In this document: piece after piece, positions 7,402-15,674 of the stretch
How the letters are laid out: each line of letters starts with the position of its first letter
Position numbering within the stretch: the first letter of the stretch is position 1
Source of the DNA: Lachnospiraceae bacterium
GTDB lineage: Bacteria > Bacillota > Clostridia > Lachnospirales > Lachnospiraceae
Direction of reading: 5' to 3'
Assembly: GCA_024698485.1 (NCBI GenBank)
Contig: JAILRC010000018.1
Coordinates: 1 to 64,000 of the forward strand
Length of the DNA: 64,000 nt
The notes under the pieces: generated by a model
The model's input: only the letters and a program-made list of their open reading frames with translations
Told to the model about the DNA's origin: nothing
Databases searched by the model: none
Made by a program: the position numbers and the translations under genes

Positions 7402-10400
7402 ATGAAAAAAATCGATCATTTCACAGGGTGTTACAGTGTATCAAAAACCTTAAGGTTTAAGTTGATCCCTGTGGGGAAAACACAGGAAAATATTGTTGCA
7501 AAACGACTTTTGGAGGAAGATGAGAACAGGGCGGAGGATTATAAAGCGGCTAAGAAGATCATTGACCGATACCATAAGTCTTTTATTGATGATGTGCTAA
7601 AAAGTGTAAAACTATCACATCTTAATGAGTACGCATCACTGTTTTTAAAAGGAAATCGTTCAAGTGATGAAAATGAGACTCTTGAAAAGCTGGAGGAAAC
7701 GCTGAGGAACGAAATATCCAAGGCTTTTACCGAAAACGAAGGTTTTGCACTTCTTTTTAAAAAGGAACTTATTGAAGACGAATTGCCTGAAAGGCTTGAA
7801 GGCGATGAATTAAGAATTATTAATTCATTTAAAGGATTTACCACAGCTTTTTCAGGCTTCCATGAGAATAGAAGGAATATGTATGCGGCAGATAAAAAAT
7901 CGACTGCCATTGCTTTTAGATGTGTAAATGAGAACCTTCAACGCTTTTTGCAAAATATAGCTTGCTTTGAGAAGATAAAATGTATCCTTGATGCTGATAT
8001 GTGTAAAACAATTGAAAGCGATATCCTTAGCGGAGATTATAGCATCCGGGATTTCTTTGTTGTTGACTTTTATAATCTTGTTTTGACTCAGCAGGGAATT
8101 GACCTTTACAATGCTTTGATCGGAGGCGTTGTAAAAGAAGATGGAAGAAAGATACAGGGACTAAATGAATGTATAAATCTGCATAACCAACAGAATAAGG
8201 ACAGGTTACCTCATTTAAAACCTTTATATAAACAGGTGTTGAGTGATAGGACAGGGGAGTCATTCTATGGGGAAGGCTTGACTTCTGACGAAGAACTTTA
8301 TGATGCTATGCGCAATACTGTCGGCTTTGAGTCGATGATATATAAAAACTATAGGAAGGCTGAGGAATTATTTGCATCTCTTGATCTCGGTGCTTTTGAC
8401 GGGATATATGTAAAAAATGGTCCTGCGGTTACTAACATATCGAATGATGCATATGGTCATTGGGGGAATTTTACTGAAAAATGGAACGAACAATATGACT
8501 TGGCAAATGAGAAAAGTAATGCAAAAGATCTCGAAAAATTTGAGGAAAAACGCAGAAAAGATTTCAAAAAGATAGAGAGTTTTTCCTTAGGAGAGATCAT
8601 AAAACTCATGGAAGACAATGAGAAACTCCCGACTGCCGTTGTTAAGGGGATAAAAGACAGGATAGCTGCTGTTGAAATGGCCTATGCCAATGCTAAGACG
8701 GTTTTAACCGAAGGCTTTAAAACTGAAAAACAGTTGAAAAAAGATGAGGTGACCGTGGGTCGGATCAAAGCATTGCTGGATTCATTAAAGGAACTTGAAT
8801 CATTTTTGAAACAGTTCAAGGGAACAGGTAAGGAAAGCGGAAGAAATGAATTGTTCTACGGTGATTATACATTGTACTGTGATATGCTTTCGGAAGTCGA
8901 TGAGTTATATAATTCGGTTAGGAATTATGTGACTCAAAAACCGTATTCAACCGATAAATTCAAATTGTATTTTCAGAATCCTCAGTTCTTGAATGGATGG
9001 GATAGAAATAAAGAAACAGATTATCAATCTGTGATCCTTCGAAACAACGATCAGTATTATCTTGGAATTATGGATAGTAAGTCTCGAGATATTTTCAGGA
9101 GGGTTCCCGAGAGTGATGAAAAGGGGTATGAGAAGATGGTCTATAAGCAGATACCGAATGCTTCGAAATACCTTTCTTCAAAGCAGATAAATCCTCAGAA
9201 TCCACCTGAAGAGATAGTGAGAATTCTTGAAAAGAAAAAAACAGATAACAGGTCACTTACCGCGGATGAGATAAAGACATTTATATCATATATTCAAGAT
9301 GATTTTTTGAAAAACTATTCTTTTTTGAGAGATGAAAAAGGGAAGGAGTATTTTGATTTTAAATTTAAAAAGCCTGAAGCCTACCGGCGATTGAATGATT
9401 TCTTTGACGATGTTGATAAGCAGGGGTATTCTGTTAAGTTTTCCGATGTTCCGAAAACTTATGTTGATTCTTTGGTTGAAAAAGGCGAACTGTATTTGTT
9501 TAGAATATATAATAAAGATTTTTCAGAAGCGAGTCATGGGACACCTAATCTTCATACAATGTATTTTAGAAGTTTGTTCGACGGCGCAAATCAAGGTGTT
9601 ATAAGGCTTGCAGGTGAAGCGGAGATGTTTATGCGCCGCGCAAGCATTAAGAAAGATGAGTTGATAGTTCATCCGGCCAATACGGCGATCAACAATAAAA
9701 ATCCCCTGAATCCAAGGAAAACAAGGACTCTTCCTTATGATGTTATAAAAGATCGGAGATTTTCTGAAGACCAGTATGAGCTTCATATGGCCATATCAAT
9801 AAATAAGATCCCCGAAAACGGAATTAAGATCAATCATGATGTACGGAAATTCCTGAGAGAAGACGAGAATCCTTATGTTATCGGTATAGACAGGGGAGAA
9901 AGAAATCTGCTCTATGTTGTTGTTATAGATGGGAAGGGAAAAATAGTTGAACAGCACTCTTTGAATGAGATTATTAATGAAATCCATGATGTTAAAATAG
10001 TAACAGACTATCATTTTCTTTTGGACCAAAAAGAGAAGGACAGACTTGCTGCAAGACAGGATTGGACAACAATAGAGAACATAAAGGAACTGAAAGAAGG
10101 ATATATAAGCCAGGTTGTCCACAAGATCTGTGAACTTGTAGAAAAATACGATGCTATGATCGCGCTTGAAGACCTGAATTCCGGATTCAAGAATAGTCGT
10201 GTGAAGGTGGAAAAACAGGTTTATCAGAAATTTGAGAAGATGTTGATCGATAAACTAAATTATCTGGTGAACAAAAAGACACCGATAGAGGAAAAAGGGA
10301 GCGTTATACACGGATATCAGCTCACGAACAAATTTGAAAGCTTCAAGACAATGGGAACCCAAAATGGAATCATGTTCTATATCCCTGCCTGGCTTACAAG

Positions 10401-11064
10401 CAAAATTGATCCGACAACAGGGTTTTCCGACCTTTTAAAACCTAAATACACCAATATGGAATCAGCGAGATCTTTTGTTGGAACATTTGATTTTATTCGT
10501 TATAACGGAGATGAAGGATACTACGAGTTCGGAATAGATTATTCAAAATTTGGATGTGATGCGGATCATAGGAAAAAATGGACGCTTTGTTCACAGGGCA
10601 GTAGAATACGAACATTTAGAAATCCTTTAAAGAACAACGAGTGGGACAATGAAGAGGTGAATCTTACAGAGATGTTTGATACACTTTTCGAAAAGTACAA
10701 GGTCAATGGTAAATCGGGTGATCTACGTGATAAGATCTGTGGTGTGACTGAGGCGGATTTTTATAAAGAATTTTATGGTCTTTTGAGACTTATGCTGCAG
10801 ATGAGAAACAGCATAACCGGAAGGACTGATGTCGATTATTTGATCTCGCCCGTGAAAAATAGACATAATGATTTTTTTGATACCAGAAACGCGGATAAAA
10901 CACAGCCAATGGATGCTGATGCCAACGGTGCATATAATATTGCCAGAAAGGTGCTCTGGGCTATAGAAGTGTTTAAAAAGACGGAGGAAGATAAACTGGA
11001 TAAGACCAAGATAGCAATATCCAACAAGGAATGGCTTAAGTTTGCTCAAACCATGGTGGATTGA
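7402..11064 (+). CDS. cas12a: CRISPR-associated endonuclease Cas12a (Cpf1), 1220 aa
   Basis: SKTLRFKLIPVGKTQENI N-terminus, IGIDRGERNLLYVVVIDGKG (RuvC-I), ALEDLNSGFKNSRVKVEKQVYQKFEKMLIDKLNYLV (RuvC-II), MLQMRNSITGRTDVDYLISPV (Nuc), MDADANGAYNIARKVLWAI (RuvC-III); adjacent cas genes and array. Confidence 0.98.
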   Translation: MKKIDHFTGCYSVSKTLRFKLIPVGKTQENIVAKRLLEEDENRAEDYKAAKKIIDRYHKSFIDDVLKSVKLSHLNEYASLFLKGNRSSDENETLEKLEETLRNEISKAFTENEGFALLFKKELIEDELPERLEGDELRIINSFKGFTTAFSGFHENRRNMYAADKKSTAIAFRCVNENLQRFLQNIACFEKIKCILDADMCKTIESDILSGDYSIRDFFVVDFYNLVLTQQGIDLYNALIGGVVKEDGRKIQGLNECINLHNQQNKDRLPHLKPLYKQVLSDRTGESFYGEGLTSDEELYDAMRNTVGFESMIYKNYRKAEELFASLDLGAFDGIYVKNGPAVTNISNDAYGHWGNFTEKWNEQYDLANEKSNAKDLEKFEEKRRKDFKKIESFSLGEIIKLMEDNEKLPTAVVKGIKDRIAAVEMAYANAKTVLTEGFKTEKQLKKDEVTVGRIKALLDSLKELESFLKQFKGTGKESGRNELFYGDYTLYCDMLSEVDELYNSVRNYVTQKPYSTDKFKLYFQNPQFLNGWDRNKETDYQSVILRNNDQYYLGIMDSKSRDIFRRVPESDEKGYEKMVYKQIPNASKYLSSKQINPQNPPEEIVRILEKKKTDNRSLTADEIKTFISYIQDDFLKNYSFLRDEKGKEYFDFKFKKPEAYRRLNDFFDDVDKQGYSVKFSDVPKTYVDSLVEKGELYLFRIYNKDFSEASHGTPNLHTMYFRSLFDGANQGVIRLAGEAEMFMRRASIKKDELIVHPANTAINNKNPLNPRKTRTLPYDVIKDRRFSEDQYELHMAISINKIPENGIKINHDVRKFLREDENPYVIGIDRGERNLLYVVVIDGKGKIVEQHSLNEIINEIHDVKIVTDYHFLLDQKEKDRLAARQDWTTIENIKELKEGYISQVVHKICELVEKYDAMIALEDLNSGFKNSRVKVEKQVYQKFEKMLIDKLNYLVNKKTPIEEKGSVIHGYQLTNKFESFKTMGTQNGIMFYIPAWLTSKIDPTTGFSDLLKPKYTNMESARSFVGTFDFIRYNGDEGYYEFGIDYSKFGCDADHRKKWTLCSQGSRIRTFRNPLKNNEWDNEEVNLTEMFDTLFEKYKVNGKSGDLRDKICGVTEADFYKEFYGLLRLMLQMRNSITGRTDVDYLISPVKNRHNDFFDTRNADKTQPMDADANGAYNIARKVLWAIEVFKKTEEDKLDKTKIAISNKEWLKFAQTMVD

Positions 11065-11065
11065 T

Positions 11066-11620
11066 ATGGATGATATTATCTTGATCACCGAACTGAATGA
11101 TTTTATATTTTGCCCAATGTCTATTTATTTCCATAAACTGTACGGAGGAATGGATCGGGTACTCTATCAGGACACGCCGCAGCTTGAGGGGACAGCTGCG
11201 CATGAAAATGTTGATAAGGGTACATACTCAACGAAAAGAGCCATATTGACTTCGCTTAATGTATATTGTGAACAATATAGGCTGGTAGGAAAAATAGATA
11301 TATATGACGCGGAAAGGCAGGTGTTAAGAGAAAGAAAAAAACGTATTAAAGTTGTTTACGATGGATACTATTTTCAAATATATGCACAGTGTCTGGCATT
11401 ACGAGAAATGGGATATCCTGTAAAAAAAATCGAATTGTATAGTATGGATGATAATAAAACGTATCAGATTCCTTTACCTGAAGACAATGGTGATATGATG
11501 CGTAAGTTTGAAAAAACTATAGAAGATATGCGAAGTTTTGATATGGATTCTTTCACTCAGTCAAACGGGGATAAATGCAAACATTGCATTTATTCCCCGG
11601 CGTGTGACAGAGCGCGATAG
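11066..11620 (+). CDS. cas4: Cas4-like CRISPR adaptation exonuclease
   Basis: N-terminal Cys (FIFCPMSIYFHKL), LVGKIDIYD...RERKKRIKVVYDGYYFQIYAQ, C-terminal KCKHCIYSPAC cysteine cluster; ATG immediately after cas12a stop. Confidence 0.93.
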   Translation: MDDIILITELNDFIFCPMSIYFHKLYGGMDRVLYQDTPQLEGTAAHENVDKGTYSTKRAILTSLNVYCEQYRLVGKIDIYDAERQVLRERKKRIKVVYDGYYFQIYAQCLALREMGYPVKKIELYSMDDNKTYQIPLPEDNGDMMRKFEKTIEDMRSFDMDSFTQSNGDKCKHCIYSPACDRAR

Positions 11621-11631
11621 AGGAGGGTATC

Positions 11632-12645
11632 ATGCTGGAAGTAGCAGATTTCTCGAAAAAGCAGATCATTGTATACATGCCACCTAAAGGAGATAAGATA
11701 TCTTACAGGAATGATAATATTATAATATCGGATTCAGATGGTAAGATAAAATATCAGATTACCTGCTACAGGATATTTGCGCTTATTGTTGTTGGTGACT
11801 GCTCCGTTACAACCGGCATTATTAGACGGGCAAGGAAATTTGGCTTTTCCATATGCTTTATGACGTATTCTTTTAGGCTATACTCTGTTATTGGAGCAGG
11901 ATTGGAAGGAAATTTTTATCTTCATGAAAAGCAGTATTCGTACACCGGTACTGAAATAGCAAGTTTTTTAATGATTAATAAGATTAAGAACCAAAGGGAA
12001 ACTCTTAATATGATCCGACGAAAAAATCCATACATCAAAGAAGGAATAGGCATGCTTGACGGGTATCTTGAAACTCTTATTGGTGGATGTAACCTTGACA
12101 GAAATACCATACTTGGGATAGAGGGCAGTGCATCAAAAGTATACTTTGCCCGCATGTTTGCGGAACTTGGATGGAAAGGGAGAAAACCACGTGTTAAACC
12201 GGATTATATTAATAGCTTATTGGATATAGGATATACGGTACTGTTTGAATTTATCGATTGCTTGCTAAATGTTTTTGGTTTTGATGTTTATAAGGGCGTA
12301 TATCATACGTGCTTTTATATGAGAAAATCTTTGGTCTGTGATATAATGGAACCTTTCAGACCGATAGTAGATTGGAGGATTAAGAAAGGCATTGCACTTC
12401 AACAGTTCAAAAAAGAAGATTTTTTTGAATTGAATGGGCAGTGGCAGTTGGAATACAAGAAAAGTAGCGAATATATATCAGTCTTTATGAATGATATTTT
12501 GGAAAATAAAGATTATGTTTTCAGATACGTTCGGGACTATTACAGAAGTTTTATGAAAGGAAAGGATCCTTTACACTATAAAATGTTTCTGCTTGCAAAA
12601 CGTGAGCTTGAGCCGTTGGAGGAAGAGAACAATGATCGTTGTTAG
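11632..12645 (+). CDS. cas1: CRISPR-associated endonuclease Cas1
   Basis: GIEGSASKVYFARMF (Glu), VYKGVYHTCFYMRKSLVCDIMEPFRPIVD (His and Glu/Asp) catalytic motifs. Confidence 0.95.
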   Translation: MLEVADFSKKQIIVYMPPKGDKISYRNDNIIISDSDGKIKYQITCYRIFALIVVGDCSVTTGIIRRARKFGFSICFMTYSFRLYSVIGAGLEGNFYLHEKQYSYTGTEIASFLMINKIKNQRETLNMIRRKNPYIKEGIGMLDGYLETLIGGCNLDRNTILGIEGSASKVYFARMFAELGWKGRKPRVKPDYINSLLDIGYTVLFEFIDCLLNVFGFDVYKGVYHTCFYMRKSLVCDIMEPFRPIVDWRIKKGIALQQFKKEDFFELNGQWQLEYKKSSEYISVFMNDILENKDYVFRYVRDYYRSFMKGKDPLHYKMFLLAKRELEPLEEENNDRC

Positions 12646-12907
12646 TTATGACATTTCGGATGATAAGCTAAGAACGCGCTTTTCTAAGTACCTTACAAAA
12701 TACGGACATCGAATGCAATACTCGGTCTTTGAAATTGATAACAGTGAGAGAGTGTTGAAAAATATTGTGTGCGATATAAGAAACAAATTTGAAAAAAAGT
12801 TCTGTGAGGCCGACAGTGTAATAATCTTTGTTTTGTCTGGCGCATGTCAAATTTATAAATACGGATATGCAAAAAATGAGGATAGGGATCTTGTTGTTTT
12901 GAAATGA
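12632..12907 (+). CDS. cas2: CRISPR-associated endoribonuclease Cas2
   Basis: MIVVSYDISDDKLRTRFSKYLTKYGHRMQYSVFEIDNSE; ATG 12632 overlaps the end of cas1 by 14 nt. Confidence 0.94.
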   Translation: MIVVSYDISDDKLRTRFSKYLTKYGHRMQYSVFEIDNSERVLKNIVCDIRNKFEKKFCEADSVIIFVLSGACQIYKYGYAKNEDRDLVVLK

Positions 12908-12952
12908 AAATTGCAAACCTAGGTCTTTCTGATGAGGCAAAGAAAAATTTAC

Positions 12953-13027
12953 TTGAAAAAAACAGGGTTTTTCTGTATAAAATATACAAAAATGTCTGGG
13001 CAGACATATGCTCTTTTTGTATAAAAT
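12953..13027 (+). promoter_or_regulatory. CRISPR leader with two tandem promoter-like elements and a palindrome
   Basis: TTGAAA (12953-12958)-N17-TATAAA (12976-12981); TGGGCA (12997-13002)-N17-TATAAA (13020-13025); palindrome ATGTCTG-GG-CAGACAT 12992-13007. Confidence 0.5.
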
Positions 13028-13039
13028 GATGGGCCACGA

Positions 13040-14020
13040 GCTTAGACATTACTTAATTTCTACTACTATGTAGATGGTTTCTAAAGGTCTCGTCCCAGTT
13101 ATGCTTAGACATTACTTAATTTCTACTACTATGTAGATAGGAACCTGTTTTCTCGATGACAACGTAGCTTAGACATTACTTAATTTCTACTACTATGTAG
13201 ATGCTACTATCCAACCCCTCATCATATTGCTTAGACATTACTTAATTTCTACTACTATGTAGATCAAAGAGCGCATGTTGACGATAGAGAGGGCTTAGAC
13301 ATTACTTAATTTCTACTACTATGTAGATGGAAGGCTCGATTCTATCCACTCATTGGCTTAGACATTACTTAATTTCTACTACTATGTAGATCTTGTGGGA
13401 ATGTCGCACTCCATAATCGGCCTAGACATTACTTAATTTCTACTACTATGTAGATATGGGCTCTACTTCTTTAAGTCTTAAAGCCTAGACATTACTTAAT
13501 TTCTACTACTATGTAGATAAGACCGTCCTGAGGCAGCGGACACAAGCCTAGACATTACTTAATTTCTACTACTATGTAGATTTGACCAACAGGTAGGACA
13601 GGCTTTGGGCCTAGACATTACTTAATTTCTACTACTATGTAGATGGTCAGTGGTCTTGTCTTTATGGGAATGCCTAGACATTACTTAATTTCTACTACTA
13701 TGTAGATTTTGGAGGTAATCATGGAATATATACCGCCTAGACATTACTTAATTTCTACTACTATGTAGATATTACACAAACAGAGTCCTGGATCTGCCTA
13801 GACATTACTTAATTTCTACTACTATGTAGATTTCAACCACTTCAGGGGCGGAGAAAACGCCTAGACATTACTTAATTTCTACTACTATGTAGATTATACC
13901 TGGGAAAGAATCGAAATCGGGGCCTAGACATTACTTAATTTCTACTACTATGTAGATTTCAGGAGCAGGTTACTTACATAGCATGCCTAGACATTACTTA
14001 ATTTCTACTACTATGTAGAT
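13040..14020 (+). CRISPR. Type V-A CRISPR array: 16 repeats of 36 nt, 15 spacers of 25-28 nt
   Basis: GCYTAGACATTACTTAATTTCTACTACTATGTAGAT repeated; repeats 1-6 have T at position 3, repeats 7-16 have C; ends with the AATTTCTAC...GTAGAT Cas12a handle. Confidence 0.99.
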
Positions 14021-14084
14021 GAAATCTTTTGCGGATGCCTGATACACAAAAAAAGACAGAAATAGTTACCTTCAGGAGGTTGTT

Positions 14085-14855
14085 ATGAGCCTGACCAAAA
14101 CAGTTATCAGATCTGCTGCTCCGGTTCCGAAGATCGAGGAATTCGACCGTTATCTTTTTGTGGGACCGCATCCCGACGACATAGAAGTGGGAGCGGGAGC
14201 CACGGCTGCGAAACTGGCGGCGGAGGGAAAAGAGGTCTGTTTTCTGATATGCACCGACGGACGTTACGGCGATGAATATGCCCCTGAGGGCATTTCAGGG
14301 GATGAACTGGCGGAACTCAGAAAGAAAGAAGCGCTTGAGTCAGCAAAGTTGCTGGGGGTAAAAGATGTGCGATTTCTGAACTTGAGTGACGGCGGTTTCT
14401 ATGGCGATGAAGAATTGATCACAGGGATAGCTAAGACGGTGGGGGATTTCAAGCCCGACGTCATCCTGACGGTGGATCCCGATGTGAAGAGCGAATGCCA
14501 TCCGGATCATCTGAACACAGGGCGGGCTGTGAAGAGAATAGCCTTCTTTGCTCCCTTCGGAAAGATCATGGAAAAATACGGAGCAGAAAGAGCAAATGTG
14601 AAAGCTGTGGCTTTCTTCATGACCGCACGCCCCAACAGGTTTGTGAAAACAAGAGGTTTCTTTAAGAAGCAGCTGGAAGCCTTGTTCACCTGCTTCCCCA
14701 GCCAGTATCCCAAGGAGAATCCCGCTTCTGCATCGGTAAAACTATACCTCACGCTACGGGCACGGGAGTATGGCATCCGACATTTCTGCTCTGCGGCGGA
14801 GGGCTTCAGGGTGCTTGGAACGACGCATATGCATTGCCTGCCGGAAGCGGAATAG
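14085..14855 (+). CDS. PIG-L/LmbE family deacetylase
   Basis: FVGPHPDDIEVGAGATAAKLAAEGKEVCFLICTDGRYGDEYAPEG, DPDVKSECHPDHLNTGRAV. Confidence 0.87.
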   Translation: MSLTKTVIRSAAPVPKIEEFDRYLFVGPHPDDIEVGAGATAAKLAAEGKEVCFLICTDGRYGDEYAPEGISGDELAELRKKEALESAKLLGVKDVRFLNLSDGGFYGDEELITGIAKTVGDFKPDVILTVDPDVKSECHPDHLNTGRAVKRIAFFAPFGKIMEKYGAERANVKAVAFFMTARPNRFVKTRGFFKKQLEALFTCFPSQYPKENPASASVKLYLTLRAREYGIRHFCSAAEGFRVLGTTHMHCLPEAE

Positions 14856-14868
14856 AAAATAAGAGAAA

Positions 14869-14911
14869 AAGGTTCATGCCTGTCGGGTGACAGACGTGAA
14901 CCTTATTTTTT
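14869..14911 (+). terminator. Intrinsic terminator after the LmbE gene
   Basis: AAGGTTCA-TGC-CTGTC-GGGT-GACAG-ACG-TGAACCTT then ATTTTTT. Confidence 0.75.
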
Positions 14912-15028
14912 ACATGGTTGCTCTGATCTCTAAAACGGTTTCGATGGGAATCCCGCTCAGATAACTGATCTCGTGTTTGTATGTCTCCTAAAACCTGTCC
15001 CCGACTCTTGTTATGGTATATACGCTAT

Positions 15029-15405
15029 TTGTGGCTAAAACTTCATTTTCCGAAGTTTTAGCCACAATGAAATGATGCTTTGAGGCTGTTGTTTCCGGAG
15101 GTTTTTTGGCTAAAACGGAGATTTTTGAAGTTTTAGTCACAAAAATTTATGCAGGAAGTCTGAAACAACATGTGATTTTGTGACCTAAACGGCGTTTTTT
15201 GAAGTTTTAGCCACAAGAATTGATGTCGGAAGGCTGAAAAGGCCTGTAATTTTGTGACCTAAACGGCGATTTCCGGAGTTTTAGCCAAAAGAATTGATGT
15301 CGGAAGGCTGAAAAGGCCTGTAATTTTGTGACCTAAACGGCGTTTTCCACGGTTTTAGCCACAAAAATTGATGGTAAAAGGCTGCCAAACCCTGTAATAT
15401 CGGGT
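15029..15405. repeat. Hairpin array B: five units at 75/75/74/74-bp spacing
   Basis: Unit 1 TTGTGGCTAAAACTTC-ATTTTCC-GAAGTTTTAGCCACAA (perfect 16-bp stem, 15029-15067); units 3-5 share TTTTGTGACCTAAACGGCG...GTTTTAGCCA. Confidence 0.7.
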
Positions 15406-15501
15406 GTTGTCTTTATGATAGTGTAAATAAATGAGCCGGAAACACCCACTCTAGGTATTATAGGATCACTGCAATCCAAATAGTTCCGGAGGTAGAACAC
15501 A

Positions 15502-15624
15502 ATGGCTCAACTCAATATTACTCAGGATCAGGATGATATTCTTCAAATTATTTTCAAACGATTGAGAAGATGTTGTATTTATAAATCCGTTGCCACAGGG
15601 GCTATGAATGCATATAATGAGTAG
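15502..15624 (+). pseudogene. Remnant of an IS256-family transposase N-terminus
   Basis: MAQLNITQDQDDILQIIF... resembles the MAQ(I/L)N(I/L)T..Q..ILQLL start of IS256-type transposases, then diverges and stops; RBS CCGGAGG retained. Confidence 0.45.
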
Positions 15625-15674
15625 CAGAATAGGGCGATATAACACTTGATGAGAGTCGGAGGAATGGTGATCAT

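Noticed and set aside
12908-13039. Degenerate CRISPR repeat or tracrRNA-like anti-repeat in the leader
   Set aside because: Only AGACAT and a weak gapped resemblance to the repeat; type V-A does not use tracrRNA, and no extended complementarity was seen.
13040-14020. Self-targeting spacers against this window
   Set aside because: By eye no spacer matched other sequence in the window; the rest of the genome is not visible, so self-targeting cannot be excluded globally.
15029-15405. Retron or DGR non-coding RNA
   Set aside because: No reverse transcriptase or accessory gene nearby; arrays are simple periodic hairpins.
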